A DNA stretch of 64,000 nt. Source: Jiella endophytica. GTDB lineage: Bacteria > Pseudomonadota > Alphaproteobacteria > Rhizobiales > Rhizobiaceae. The notes below the pieces were generated by a model. It did no database searches. It had not been told where the DNA came from and saw only the letters and a list, made by a program, of their open reading frames with translations. The DNA lies in assembly GCF_004519335.1 (NCBI RefSeq), contig NZ_SOZD01000006.1:186001-250000 (forward strand). The letters run 5' to 3'. This document shows, in pieces, positions 55,335 through 64,000 of this stretch. Position 1 is the stretch's first letter. Each line of letters begins with the position of its first letter. The position numbers were made by a program, and so were the translations under genes.

Positions 55335-55934
55335 TCAGCCGGCGACCTTGGCGGCCACCTCGGCAATGTGCCTGCCCTGGAACTTCGCGCCGTCGAGCTC
55401 GATCTGGCTCGGCATGCGCGAGCCGTCGCCCTTGGCGATGGTCGTCGCGCCATAGGGCGAGCCACCGACGATCTCGTCCATGGTCATCTGGCCCGCATAG
55501 GCATAGGGCAGGCCGACGACCATCAGGCCTTGATGCAGAAGCGTCTTGATGGCCGAAATCAGCGTCGTCTCGTTGCCGCCGTGCTGGGTGGCGGAGGAGG
55601 CAAACGCACCGCCGACCTTGCCGACCAGGGCACCCTTCGCCCAGAGTGGGCCGGTCCTGTCCCAGAAGGACTGCATCTGCGAGGCCATGTTGCCGAAGCG
55701 GGTCGGCACGCCGACGATGATCGCGTCGTAGTTCGCCAGTTCCATCGGATCGCATTCGGGATAGGGATGGTCCGTCTTGAAATGCGCCGCCTCGACGACC
55801 TCCTGCGGCGCCGTTTCGGGGACGCGCTTGATGTCGACGCTGGCGCCGGCGCTCTCGGCGCCTTCTGCGACGGCTTTCGCCATCGTCTCGATATGGCCGT
55901 AGCTGGAATAATAGAGGACGAGAACCTTCGCCAT
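55335..55934 (-). CDS. wrbA: NAD(P)H:quinone oxidoreductase WrbA
   Basis: 199 residues, flavodoxin-like. [22 protein letters not shown] is the FMN-phosphate loop; [16 protein letters not shown] near residue 77 and [10 protein letters not shown] near 110 are WrbA landmarks. It gives two-electron reduction of quinones. AGGAG before the ATG sets the start; the open frame upstream is non-coding. Two 15-bp direct repeats lie directly upstream. Confidence 0.95.
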   Translation of the reverse strand: MAKVLVLYYSSYGHIETMAKAVAEGAESAGASVDIKRVPETAPQEVVEAAHFKTDHPYPECDPMELANYDAIIVGVPTRFGNMASQMQSFWDRTGPLWAKGALVGKVGGAFASSATQHGGNETTLISAIKTLLHQGLMVVGLPYAYAGQMTMDEIVGGSPYGATTIAKGDGSRMPSQIELDGAKFQGRHIAEVAAKVAG

Positions 55935-55946
55935 CGCATGCACTCC

Positions 55947-55980
55947 TTGACTGGACTTCGAGGGATTGACTGGACTTCGA
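55947..55980. repeat. Direct repeat in the wrbA leader
   Basis: TTGACTGGACTTCGA occurs at 55947-55961 and again at 55966-55980, perfect copies 19 bases apart, followed by a partial third (CTGGTCTT). Either a regulator site or a small duplication. Confidence 0.85.
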
Positions 55981-56172
55981 CTGGTCTTGGCGCCCCGTCC
56001 GCCGGGATCGCTCCGAGCGACATAGGCGACTGCGCGCCGCCTGGCTCGGACCTTTCCTGCGACGCACCGTCGCGTCAGCGGCAACAATCGCGGCGCGCGC
56101 GTGCCCTGCCCGCTCTTGCTTTCCGAAGGGCAGTTCCGCTTATTCGGGCAAAACCCTGCGGGAGACACCAGC

Positions 56173-56922
56173 ATGCCGCGTGAAAACGCCACGGCCGCCA
56201 TGCTCGCCATTGGCGACGAGCTTCTGTCCGGCCGGACGAAGGACAAGAACATCGGCCATCTCGCCGAGGTGATGACGCTCGCCGGCATCGATCTGAAGGA
56301 GGTCCGCATCGTCGGCGACGATCCGCACATGATCGCCGATACGCTGAACACGTTGAGGCGCGCCTACGACCTGGTCTTCACCTCGGGCGGCATCGGGCCG
56401 ACCCATGACGACATCACCGCCGACGCGGTCGCCGCGGCCTTTGGCCTGCCGGTGATCGAGCATCCGGAAGCGCTCGCCCGGCTGGAAGCGCACTACGCCT
56501 CGCGCGAGATGGAATTCACCCCGGCCCGCCGCCGGATGACCCGCACGCCGCAGGGCGCCGCACTGATCGACAACAAGGTGTCGGTGGCGCCGGGCTTCCG
56601 GGTCGACAACGTCTTCGTCATGGCCGGCGTGCCGAGCGTCTTCCAGGCGATGCTGGCGAGCCTCGTCGACCAGCTTCCCGCCGGCGAACCGCTGAAGAGC
56701 CGGGCGATCCCCTGCCCCTTCGGCGAAGGCGACATCGGCGATCCCTTGAGCGAGATCGCCAAGGCCAATCCCGGCGTGGTCATCGGCTCCTATCCGAAGT
56801 TCGACGGCACGCGCTATTCGACGGAGATCGTCATCCGCTCGCGCGACGACGCGGCGCTGGACACGGCGGCAAAGGCCGTCGAGGCGATGCTCGCCGGCAT
56901 CGAAAACCGGCGACAGGCCTGA
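56173..56922 (+). CDS. Molybdopterin-binding (CinA N-terminal/MoaB-like) protein
   Basis: 249 residues. [16 protein letters not shown] near residue 11, VGDD near 46, [14 protein letters not shown] near 68 and [15 protein letters not shown] near 155 mark the CinA/MoCF_biosynth family. It lacks the C-terminal nicotinamide-nucleotide amidohydrolase domain of full CinA. Related enzymes are COG1058 pyrophosphatases. GGGAG upstream of the ATG supports the start. Divergent from wrbA. Confidence 0.88.
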   Translation: MPRENATAAMLAIGDELLSGRTKDKNIGHLAEVMTLAGIDLKEVRIVGDDPHMIADTLNTLRRAYDLVFTSGGIGPTHDDITADAVAAAFGLPVIEHPEALARLEAHYASREMEFTPARRRMTRTPQGAALIDNKVSVAPGFRVDNVFVMAGVPSVFQAMLASLVDQLPAGEPLKSRAIPCPFGEGDIGDPLSEIAKANPGVVIGSYPKFDGTRYSTEIVIRSRDDAALDTAAKAVEAMLAGIENRRQA

Positions 56923-56928
56923 CATGGA

Positions 56929-56965
56929 AACGGCCCCGAGCCGGCGCGCAGCGTCCGGGGCCGTT
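56929..56965. terminator. Hairpin between convergent genes
   Basis: AACGGCCCC (56929-56937) pairs with GGGGCCGTT (56957-56965) across a 19-base loop. It lies between the CinA-like and DoxX stops and can serve both; T-runs are short. Confidence 0.5.
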
Positions 56966-56985
56966 CAGAGCTCCTGGCCTTCGCG

Positions 56986-57378
56986 TCAGACCCGCGACGG
57001 CTTGCCGGCTCCGTCGACACTGAAGGCTCCCGCACCGGCAAAGACCAGCAACAGGAAGACGAAGCAGTAGAGGATCGCAGCGTCGCCGCCATTGTTGACG
57101 GGGAACGGGTTCTGCGGGGCGTGGGCCATCCAGTATGCGACGGCCATCTCGCCGGAACAGATGAAGGCGACCACCCGGGTGAACAGGCCGACGGCGAGCA
57201 GCGCACCGCCGACGAGCTCGATCAGGCCGGCAGCGCCGAACAGCGACATCAGCGCCACGCCGCCATGCTCGCCGGCAGGAAAGGACAGGAGCTTCTGGGT
57301 TCCGTGCTCCATGAACAGGAGGCCCGCGACGATGCGCAGCAGCGCGAGTGCGTAGGGGTGATAGCGGTCGAGTGTCAT
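56986..57378 (-). CDS. DoxX family membrane protein
   Basis: 130 residues with four helices. LLRIVAGLLFMEHGTQKLL near residue 12 and FGAAGLIELVGGALLAVGLFTR near 48 are DoxX family signatures. Function is uncertain; a membrane oxidoreductase role in redox balance is proposed for the family. ATG at 57378, with AGGAAGAC ahead. Confidence 0.85.
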   Translation of the reverse strand: MTLDRYHPYALALLRIVAGLLFMEHGTQKLLSFPAGEHGGVALMSLFGAAGLIELVGGALLAVGLFTRVVAFICSGEMAVAYWMAHAPQNPFPVNNGGDAAILYCFVFLLLVFAGAGAFSVDGAGKPSRV

Positions 57379-57688
57379 TGTCTTCCTCAATGCGGGATGG
57401 TCGGCGGCCAGATGGCTGCGGGGGTGACGGCGTCGTTTCGGCAAGGCGGCATCCCGGATGAACACCGCCCTTTCGCCCGCATCGTCCGGCGAACGACCGT
57501 TAGCCGGCGGGTCGCGGGCTTTCCAGCGCCGCCCCGTTGACAGGCAGTCACTGTTTCGTGCCGCTTTCCTGCCCTCGCTCCGCAAGTTTCACGCTGCCGC
57601 CCCGGCGACGGACACGGCAGCTTGCCTTCGAAGCCGGTTCCGATCTATCCACTCGCTTCATTTCAAGGCGGGCGGAGCAAACAGCGCG
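57379..57688. other. Divergent intergenic between doxX-like and gpt
   Basis: About 310 bases; should hold promoters for both genes. No gene, RNA or clear operator seen. Confidence 0.45.
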
Positions 57689-58186
57689 ATGTCGATGGTG
57701 GAGAAGTCGTTTCCCGTCTCGTGGGATCAGTTTCATCGTGACGCGCGGGCGCTCGCCTGGCGCCTTGCAGGCATCCGGCCCGAATGGCGCGCCATCGTCT
57801 GCATCACCCGCGGCGGCCTCGTGCCGGCGGCGGTCATCTCCCGCGAACTCGGCATCCGGCTGATCGAGACGGTCTGCATCGCCTCCTATCACGAATATGT
57901 CGAGCAGGGTGAGCTGAAGGTGCTGAAGGAGATCAGCCAGGAACTCCTCGAAGACGGCGGCGAAGGCATCCTGATCGTCGACGACCTCACCGATACCGGC
58001 AAGACGGCCGGCGTCGTCAGGGCGATGCTGCCGAAGGCGCATTTCGCCACGGTCTACGCCAAGCCGAAGGGCCGGCCGCTGGTCGACACCTTCATCACCG
58101 AGGTCAGCCAGGACACCTGGATCTTCTTTCCCTGGGATCTCGGTCTGAGCTTCCAGGCGCCGATCGGCAAGGGCTCGCCCGGCTGA
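57689..58186 (+). CDS. gpt: Xanthine-guanine phosphoribosyltransferase
   Basis: 165 residues. The PRPP motif [13 protein letters not shown] is near residue 92, the dipeptide loop region [10 protein letters not shown] near 38 and the base-binding end [13 protein letters not shown] near 142, as in E. coli Gpt. It salvages guanine and xanthine. The start has two close ATGs (57689, 57695). Confidence 0.93.
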   Translation: MSMVEKSFPVSWDQFHRDARALAWRLAGIRPEWRAIVCITRGGLVPAAVISRELGIRLIETVCIASYHEYVEQGELKVLKEISQELLEDGGEGILIVDDLTDTGKTAGVVRAMLPKAHFATVYAKPKGRPLVDTFITEVSQDTWIFFPWDLGLSFQAPIGKGSPG

Positions 58187-58303
58187 CCACTTCGGGCGCA
58201 GGAACGACGCGTTCTTAAGCGATCCGACCGAGCGGCGGTCCAGCCGCGCGACAGGCGGCAGCGGTCGGCTTTCGTGTCGTCGAGCCGCTCGCCGGAAAAC
58301 CCT

Positions 58304-59437
58304 TCAGGCGGGGATCCGGCTGAGCTTGACGGTGGCGGTGAACATCAGGCCGCCTGGCGTCAGCTCCCGGGACATCTCGCCCCGCATCTGACGCAGGACG
58401 AGGGTTTCGAGCAGCTCGGTGCCGAAGCCGAGCCCCGCCGAGCCGCGCATGACAGGCGGCGTCGGCCCGCCGCCGAACCACTCCTCCCAATGAAAGGTCA
58501 GGAAGGGCTGCCTCTCCCGCTCGAAGGTTTCCCACCGCATCGAGACGCCGCCCTTGTTGCGCAGCGCCAAGGCGCCGTGCTTGGTGGCATTGGTCGCGAG
58601 TTCGTGGATGATCATCGCCACCGACACCGCATCGTCCTTGCCGACCAGCACCTCGGGGCCGTCGATCCAGACATTCGTGCCGATTCCATAATGCTGGAGC
58701 TCGGCCGTCACGATGTCGGCAAACATCGCGCCCTTGCCATCGCCATCGGCGAGCAGCGACTGGGTCTTGGCGAGGGAGGCGACCCGCTCGAGGAGATCGG
58801 CCCGGATCTCGGAGGCGCTCTGGCCGTCGCGAACCGACAACAGGATGATCGCCTGGACCGTCGAGAGGGAGTTTTTGATGCGGTGCTCCATCTCCCGCGA
58901 CATCAGGAAGGCATGCTGTTCGAGGCGCTGGCGCTGCTTGACCTCCTGGCGCAGCGCCAGTTCCGAGGAGAGAATCGCCCGCAACTCCTCGAGAGACCGC
59001 CGGTCGTCGGCGGACCAGGCGCGCGGCCGCTCGTCGAGAACGCAGAGGCAGCCGACGGCCGAGCCGTCCGGCAGGCTGACGGGCATCGCCATGAAGGCGC
59101 CGATTCGCAGCATCCCCGCAATGGCGCTGTCGGCGAGGCGACCGTCTGCCGCGACGTCGTCGATCACCAGCGGCTCGCCGCCTTCGACCTGCGCCAGACA
59201 CACCGCCTCGTCCCCGGCAAGGACCCGCAGGCCGTTCTCGGTGCGCCGTCCACCCTCGGGAAGCCCGATCTCGCTCTTGAAGACCTGGGTGTCGCAGTCC
59301 GACAGCGCGATGAATGCCGCAGGAACGCCGAGAAGCCGCGTCGCCATGCGGGTGACGCGGTCGATCGCCTCCTCCGGCCCGACGACCGTCAGATCGGCGG
59401 CGGAGAGATTCCACGTCGAATTTTCAGGCCGAGACAA
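58304..59437 (-). CDS. GAF-domain HWE-type sensor histidine kinase
   Basis: 377 residues from a TTG with AAAGGA seven bases ahead. A GAF domain (about 20-165) precedes the HWE/HisKA_2 kinase: phospho-acceptor His in EMEHRIKNSLSTVQAI near residue 183, N box IIHELATNATKHGAL near 277, and the HWE marker W-E-E in FHWEEWFGGGPTPP near 320. No transmembrane helix, so cytoplasmic. No response regulator is next to it. In alphaproteobacteria such kinases feed light, redox or general stress pathways. Confidence 0.9.
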   Translation of the reverse strand: MSRPENSTWNLSAADLTVVGPEEAIDRVTRMATRLLGVPAAFIALSDCDTQVFKSEIGLPEGGRRTENGLRVLAGDEAVCLAQVEGGEPLVIDDVAADGRLADSAIAGMLRIGAFMAMPVSLPDGSAVGCLCVLDERPRAWSADDRRSLEELRAILSSELALRQEVKQRQRLEQHAFLMSREMEHRIKNSLSTVQAIILLSVRDGQSASEIRADLLERVASLAKTQSLLADGDGKGAMFADIVTAELQHYGIGTNVWIDGPEVLVGKDDAVSVAMIIHELATNATKHGALALRNKGGVSMRWETFERERQPFLTFHWEEWFGGGPTPPVMRGSAGLGFGTELLETLVLRQMRGEMSRELTPGGLMFTATVKLSRIPA

Positions 59438-59974
59438 ACACGGTCCTTTCAGAGAGACGGAATCGACGATCCAGTGTCCAGTTCGATTGTCACAAACGGT
59501 TCGTACGATTGACCAATTCGCGATCTCTCGAGGCCAATTGGATAAAAGTTAACGTAAGGTGCCGACGTCGCGGAATGCAAGGCTTCGCGCCTCCCGCGCG
59601 ACAGTTTGTACACAGTTTGTCCCGGCAGGCGGATCCGCCACTGTGATCGATCGGCAATTGACCGCTTCGGCGGACTCACCCTACCCTCCTCTTCGATGGC
59701 CGGGACGCTCAAAAGTGCTCGCGGATGCCACGATTCGGGCCGGCCGTCTGGGGATACCGGTGAATCCCGTTGATAAGTCAGCCGCTTCGCTAAAATCCGA
59801 AATTTTAAGCTTCGCGTAACCCTCATCAGCCACTATATGTAGGGTCACCCGACACAGGCACCACTAGATGCGGGTCGGTTTCACGATTCCAGAGGGTCGA
59901 GGGAACAGCACGTCGGCGGACGTGCGGACGCCCTTGCCGCCGCCAAGACAGTCACTCGAGGATGGGTTTTTGAG
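59438..59974. other. Long regulatory gap upstream of nrdJ
   Basis: About 537 bases between divergent genes. It contains the NrdR-like box pair at 59830-59876. CAGTTTGT is repeated at 59602 and 59613. No gene seen. Confidence 0.5.
59830..59876 (+). promoter_or_regulatory. Pair of NrdR-like boxes
   Basis: Box 1 CCACTATATGTAGGGT (59830-59845) matches the NrdR core CTATATATAG at nine of ten bases. Box 2 CCACTAGATGCGGGTC (59861-59876) is a weaker copy. Their starts are 31 bases apart, the three-turn spacing at which NrdR is known to bind. They lie about 100 bases before nrdJ, so dATP-responsive repression is expected. Confidence 0.65.
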
Positions 59975-62900
59975 ATGGGCATGAAGTTCGAGCGCCGCTA
60001 CACCAAGGCCGGCGAGAGCCCCTACGCCGCGGTCGCCTTTCGCAAGGCGACCAGCGAGATCAAGAACCCGGACGGCTCGGTCGTCTTCCGGCTGGAGGGG
60101 ATCGACGTCCCCGAGCAGTTCAGCCAGGTGGCGGCGGACATCCTCGCGCAGAAATATTTCCGCAAGGCCGGCGTTCCGAAGGTGCTGAAGAAGGTCGAGG
60201 AGCACGACGTCCCCTCCTTCCTCTGGCGCTCGGTCGCCGACGACAAGGCCCTCGCCAAGCTTCCCGAGGACGAGCGCACCGGCTCGGAGATGGACGGCCG
60301 GCAGGTCTTCGACCGTCTCGCCGGCACCTGGACCTACTGGGGCTGGAAGGGCGGCTATTTCGAGACCGAGGAAGACGCCTCGGCCTTCCGTGACGAACTC
60401 GTCTACATGCTCGCCACCCAGAAGGTCGCGCCGAACTCGCCGCAGTGGTTCAACACCGGCCTGCACTGGGCCTATGGCATCGACGGTCCCAGCCAGGGCC
60501 ACTACTATGTCGACTACCGCACCGGCCAGCTGACCCGCTCGGCCACCTCCTACGAGCATCCGCAGCCCCACGCCTGCTTCATCCAGTCCGTCGCCGACGA
60601 CCTCGTCAACGAGGGCGGCATCATGGATCTGTGGGTGCGCGAGGCGCGGCTGTTCAAATACGGCTCGGGCACCGGCTCGAACTTCTCGTTCCTCCGCGGC
60701 GAGGGCGAGAAGCTCGCCGGCGGCGGCAAGTCCTCCGGCCTGATGAGCTTCCTGAAGATCGGCGACCGGGCGGCCGGCGCCATCAAGTCCGGCGGCACGA
60801 CGCGCCGCGCGGCGAAGATGGTCGTCGTCGACATCGACCATCCGGACATCGAGGCCTACATCAACTGGAAGGTCCGCGAGGAGGAGAAGGTCGCCGCCCT
60901 CGTCACCGGGTCGAAGACCGTGGCGAAGCATCTGAAGGCGATCCTCTCGGCCTGCGTCAATTGCGAGGGCCCGGACGGCGACTGCTTCGACCCGATGAAG
61001 AACCCGGCGCTGAAGCGCGCCGTCAAGGACGCCAAGAAGGCGCAGGTGCCGGAGAACTACGCCAAGCGCGTCATCCAGTTCGCGCGCCAGGGCTATACCG
61101 ATATCGAATTCCCGGTCTACGACACCGACTGGGATTCCGAGGCATACCTCACCGTATCTGGACAGAACTCCAACAATTCCGTCTCGCTCACCGACGATTT
61201 CCTGCGCGCCGTCGAGAACGACGAGGAGTGGAAGCTGGTGCGCCGCACCGACGGCAAGGTCCACAAGACCGTCAAGGCCCGTGAACTCTGGGAGCAGATC
61301 GGCTATGCGGCCTGGGCTTCGGCCGATCCGGGCCTCCACTTCAACACCACGATGAACGACTGGCACACCTGCCCCGAGGCCGGTTCGATCCGGGCGTCCA
61401 ATCCGTGCTCGGAATACATGTTCCTCGATGACACGGCCTGCAATCTCGCCTCGCTGAACCTCATCCAGTTCCAGGAAGCGGTGACGGGCGAAGGCGGCAA
61501 GGATACCAAGCGCTTCGACACGGCAGCCTTCGAGCACGCCGTGCGAATCTGGACCGTCGTCCTCGAGATCTCCGTCCTGATGGCGCAGTTCCCGTCGAAG
61601 GAGATCGCCCAGCGCTCCTACGACTACCGCACCCTCGGCCTCGGCTTCGCCAATATTGGCGGCCTGTTGATGACCTCCGGCATCCCCTACGACTCCAAGG
61701 AGGGCCGAGCGATCTGTGGCGCCATCTCGGCGCTGATGACCGGTATCGCCTACCGCACCTCGGCGGAGATCGCCGGCGTTCTTTCGCCCTTCCCGGACTA
61801 TGAGCGTAATGCCGAGGCGATGCTGCGCGTCATGCGCAATCACGCCCGCGCCGCCCATGGCATCGCCAATGGCTACGAGGCGCTCGCCGTCGATCCGGTG
61901 CCGCTCGACCACGCCTCGCTGACCGACAAGCGGCTGTCCGGCCGCGCCAAGGTCGCCTGGACCGAGGCCGTCGAGCTCGGCTCGAAGAACGGCTATCGCA
62001 ACGCCCAGGTCTCGGTCATCGCGCCCACCGGCACGATCGGCCTCGTGATGGACTGCGACACCACCGGCATCGAGCCCGACTTCGCGCTGGTGAAGTTCAA
62101 GAAGCTCGCCGGCGGCGGCTACTTCAAGATCATCAACCGCGCCGTGCCGGATGCCCTGCGTACGCTCGGGTATTCGGAAAGCCAGATCGCCGAGATCGAG
62201 GCCTATGCGGTCGGTCACGGCAATCTCAACCAGGCCCCCGCGATCAACCCCTCCTCGCTGAAGGCCAAGGGCTTCACCGACGAGCTGATCGCGACGCTGA
62301 ACGCCGCGATGGGTTCGGCCTTCGACATCAAGTTCGTCTTCAACAAGTTTACCCTTGGCGAAGCGTTCTGCAGGGACGTCCTCGGCTTCTCCGACGCTGA
62401 ACTGAACGACTTCACCTTCGAGATGCTCCCGGCGCTCGGCTTCTCGCGCAAGGACATCGACGCCGCCAACATCCATGTCTGCGGTGCGATGACGCTGGAA
62501 GGCGCGCCGTTCCTGAAGGACGAGCACCTGCCCGTCTTCGACTGCGCCAATCCCTGCGGGCGGATCGGCAAGCGCTACCTCTCGGTCGACAGCCACATCC
62601 GCATGATGGCGGCGGCGCAGCCCTTCATCTCGGGGGCGATCTCCAAGACCATCAACATGCCGAACGACGCCACCGTCGAGGATTGCACGGCGGCCTACAT
62701 GCTGTCCTGGAAGCTCGCCTTGAAGGCCAACGCGCTCTACCGCGACGGCTCGAAACTCTCCCAGCCGCTCAACGCCTCGCTGATCGCCGATGAGGACGAC
62801 GAGGACGAGACGGTGGAAGAGGTCGCTGCCGCGCTGATCGCCTCCCCGCCGGCCGCCCAGGCGACCGAGGTCGCTGAGCGGATCGTCGAGCGCATCGTTG

Positions 62901-63940
62901 AGAAGGTGGTTCGCGACCGCGAGAAGCTGCCGAACCGGCGCAAGGGCTACACCCAGAAGGCCATCGTCGGCGGCCACAAGGTGTATCTCCGCACCGGCGA
63001 GTTCGACGACGGCCGCCTCGGCGAGATCTTCATCGACATGCACAAGGAGGGCGCCGCCTTCCGTGCGATGATGAACAACTTCGCCATCGCCATCTCCCTC
63101 GGCCTGCAGTTTGGCGTGCCGCTGGAGGAATATGTCGAGGCCTTCACCTTCACGCGCTTCGAGCCGGCGGGCATGGTGCAGGGCAACGAGGCGATCAAGA
63201 ACGCCACCTCGATCCTCGACTATGTCTTCCGCGAGCTCGCCGTCTCCTATCTCGGCCGGCACGACCTCGCCCATGTCCAGCCGGAGGATATCACCGCCTC
63301 GACGGTCGGCCGCGGGGTGGAGGGCGACAAGCCGGCGCCGCTGCCGATCTCGTCGGGCATGGTGCGCGGCCAGACGGCAAAGTTCCGCCTCGTCTCGTCG
63401 AACGAGCCGGTGGGCCAGGCCGCCGGCGGAGCGACGGGCGGCGCTTCGGCACCGTCGGCCGGCGGCGCCAAGCCGGTGACCGCCGGCGCCCAGCGCCCGG
63501 CAGCGCCGGTGGCGGCCAATACCGCCAAGCCGGCCGCCGCTTCGGCCTCGGCCGCAAGGCCGGCAGCCGCCGCTTCGCCGGTCCAGCCGACGCTTGCGGC
63601 ACGCCCTGCCGCGACCGGCGCCCAGGCGGCCACGGCTTTCAAGCGGGATTACGAGGAAGCCCCCCTCGCCTCGCCGGCGCCCGTCGCCGACACCTCGCCG
63701 GCGCAGGGCCTGTTCGACCAGCCGCTGGCCTTCGAGGCCACCGACAAGGACAGCGCCAATGTCGCGGCGGCCGCCTCCGGCAATGCCGACCCGAAGGCCA
63801 CCAGCGCCGAACGCCGGTCGATCGCGATGATGAAGGGCTACACCGGCGAAAGCTGCTCGGAATGCGGCAACTTCACCATGGTGCGCAACGGCACCTGCCT
63901 GAAGTGCGACACCTGCGGCTCGACGAGCGGGTGCAGCTGA
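59975..63940 (+). CDS. nrdJ: Adenosylcobalamin-dependent ribonucleotide reductase (class II, NrdJ)
   Basis: 1321 residues. It reduces ribonucleotides to deoxyribonucleotides using vitamin B12. Finger-loop and thiol motifs: [19 protein letters not shown] near residue 475, [11 protein letters not shown] near 860, [18 protein letters not shown] near 680. The C-terminus ends in [16 protein letters not shown] then [11 protein letters not shown], a Cys-rich zinc-type tail. Between about 1150 and 1240 lies an Ala/Pro/Gly-rich linker absent or shorter in many relatives (usual length near 1250). It is preceded by the NrdR boxes. Confidence 0.96.
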   Translation: MGMKFERRYTKAGESPYAAVAFRKATSEIKNPDGSVVFRLEGIDVPEQFSQVAADILAQKYFRKAGVPKVLKKVEEHDVPSFLWRSVADDKALAKLPEDERTGSEMDGRQVFDRLAGTWTYWGWKGGYFETEEDASAFRDELVYMLATQKVAPNSPQWFNTGLHWAYGIDGPSQGHYYVDYRTGQLTRSATSYEHPQPHACFIQSVADDLVNEGGIMDLWVREARLFKYGSGTGSNFSFLRGEGEKLAGGGKSSGLMSFLKIGDRAAGAIKSGGTTRRAAKMVVVDIDHPDIEAYINWKVREEEKVAALVTGSKTVAKHLKAILSACVNCEGPDGDCFDPMKNPALKRAVKDAKKAQVPENYAKRVIQFARQGYTDIEFPVYDTDWDSEAYLTVSGQNSNNSVSLTDDFLRAVENDEEWKLVRRTDGKVHKTVKARELWEQIGYAAWASADPGLHFNTTMNDWHTCPEAGSIRASNPCSEYMFLDDTACNLASLNLIQFQEAVTGEGGKDTKRFDTAAFEHAVRIWTVVLEISVLMAQFPSKEIAQRSYDYRTLGLGFANIGGLLMTSGIPYDSKEGRAICGAISALMTGIAYRTSAEIAGVLSPFPDYERNAEAMLRVMRNHARAAHGIANGYEALAVDPVPLDHASLTDKRLSGRAKVAWTEAVELGSKNGYRNAQVSVIAPTGTIGLVMDCDTTGIEPDFALVKFKKLAGGGYFKIINRAVPDALRTLGYSESQIAEIEAYAVGHGNLNQAPAINPSSLKAKGFTDELIATLNAAMGSAFDIKFVFNKFTLGEAFCRDVLGFSDAELNDFTFEMLPALGFSRKDIDAANIHVCGAMTLEGAPFLKDEHLPVFDCANPCGRIGKRYLSVDSHIRMMAAAQPFISGAISKTINMPNDATVEDCTAAYMLSWKLALKANALYRDGSKLSQPLNASLIADEDDEDETVEEVAAALIASPPAAQATEVAERIVERIVEKVVRDREKLPNRRKGYTQKAIVGGHKVYLRTGEFDDGRLGEIFIDMHKEGAAFRAMMNNFAIAISLGLQFGVPLEEYVEAFTFTRFEPAGMVQGNEAIKNATSILDYVFRELAVSYLGRHDLAHVQPEDITASTVGRGVEGDKPAPLPISSGMVRGQTAKFRLVSSNEPVGQAAGGATGGASAPSAGGAKPVTAGAQRPAAPVAANTAKPAAASASAARPAAAASPVQPTLAARPAATGAQAATAFKRDYEEAPLASPAPVADTSPAQGLFDQPLAFEATDKDSANVAAAASGNADPKATSAERRSIAMMKGYTGESCSECGNFTMVRNGTCLKCDTCGSTSGCS

Positions 63941-64000
63941 GGTCAGCTCGGAAGGCCGGCCGTGTCACGCGACATATAACTCACGATAACGACACATAAT

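Noticed and set aside
59438-59974. Cobalamin riboswitch upstream of nrdJ
   Set aside because: I looked for a B12-box-like core and found none; control is better explained by the NrdR-like boxes.
59864-63274. 1136-codon open frame on the minus strand
   Set aside because: Antisense to nrdJ; its residues (His/Asp/Gly/Leu-rich, no motif) are what the complement of GC-rich coding DNA gives.

Overview
This 64 kb window is high-GC DNA from an alphaproteobacterium, almost certainly in the Rhizobiales/Hyphomicrobiales. The evidence is the gene set and order: dnaA-dnaN-recF-moeB-like, lptC-lptA-lptB-rpoN-hpf-ptsN, sppA-ihfB-lapA, rpiA-DUF2059-gor, a class II DAHP synthase, a class II (B12-dependent) nrdJ, an HWE-type histidine kinase and a ROSE-type thermometer ahead of hsp20. 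A family such as Aurantimonadaceae is possible, but I cannot prove it from sequence alone. No rRNA, tRNA, CRISPR array or recognisable oriC was seen.

Layout. 1-5.2 kb: 3' part of a rhodanese gene, then dnaA, dnaN, recF and a ThiF/MoeB-like E1 enzyme (replication block). 5.3-10.1 kb: NCS2 nucleobase permease, a heat-shock gene with a sigma-32-like promoter and ROSE-like leader, then sppA-ihfB-lapA, all on the minus strand. 10.5-15.8 kb: LPS transport genes lptC-lptA-lptB, then rpoN, hpf and ptsN. 15.8-22.4 kb: opgH overlapping an FkbM methyltransferase, an FG-GAP/CRTAC1-like exported protein, and a di-haem oxidoreductase overlapping the end of a ROK regulator gene. 23.8-27.3 kb: xylFHG-type sugar ABC transporter, divergent from the ROK gene, with a terminator between xylF and xylH. 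27.3-29.7 kb: gltX between two zones of dispersed palindromic and tandem repeats, then an MFS transporter.

30.98-33.6 kb is the clearest accessory island. It is visibly AT-richer and carries a long RelA/SpoT-domain protein without an HD hydrolase domain, divergent from a small protein with a ParB/sulfiredoxin-like DGN motif. The intergenic space holds a perfect 13-bp-stem hairpin and a possible 21-codon ORF containing an in-frame 15-bp duplication. This is my best candidate for an undescribed system.

33.6-48 kb: nadE, DUF1003, DedA, DODA dioxygenase, class II DAHP synthase, transglutaminase-like protein, a small Cys-rich secreted protein with a membrane protein, ChaC-like, MAPEG, alpha/beta hydrolase, then an EamA transporter and a LysR regulator that have both lost their 5' ends at one junction, and a DUF2778 (L,D-transpeptidase-like) protein. 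47.6-53.5 kb: a type III polyketide synthase / isoprenylcysteine-methyltransferase-like / DHA2 exporter operon, a decayed copy of the 3' end of gor, an XRE regulator, and intact gor. 53.7-64 kb: DUF2059, rpiA, wrbA, a CinA-like molybdopterin-binding protein, DoxX, gpt, HWE histidine kinase and nrdJ, the last preceded by a pair of NrdR-like boxes 31 bp apart.

Most of the window is chromosomal housekeeping DNA. The accessory signal is concentrated at 28.9-33.6 kb and 44-52 kb.
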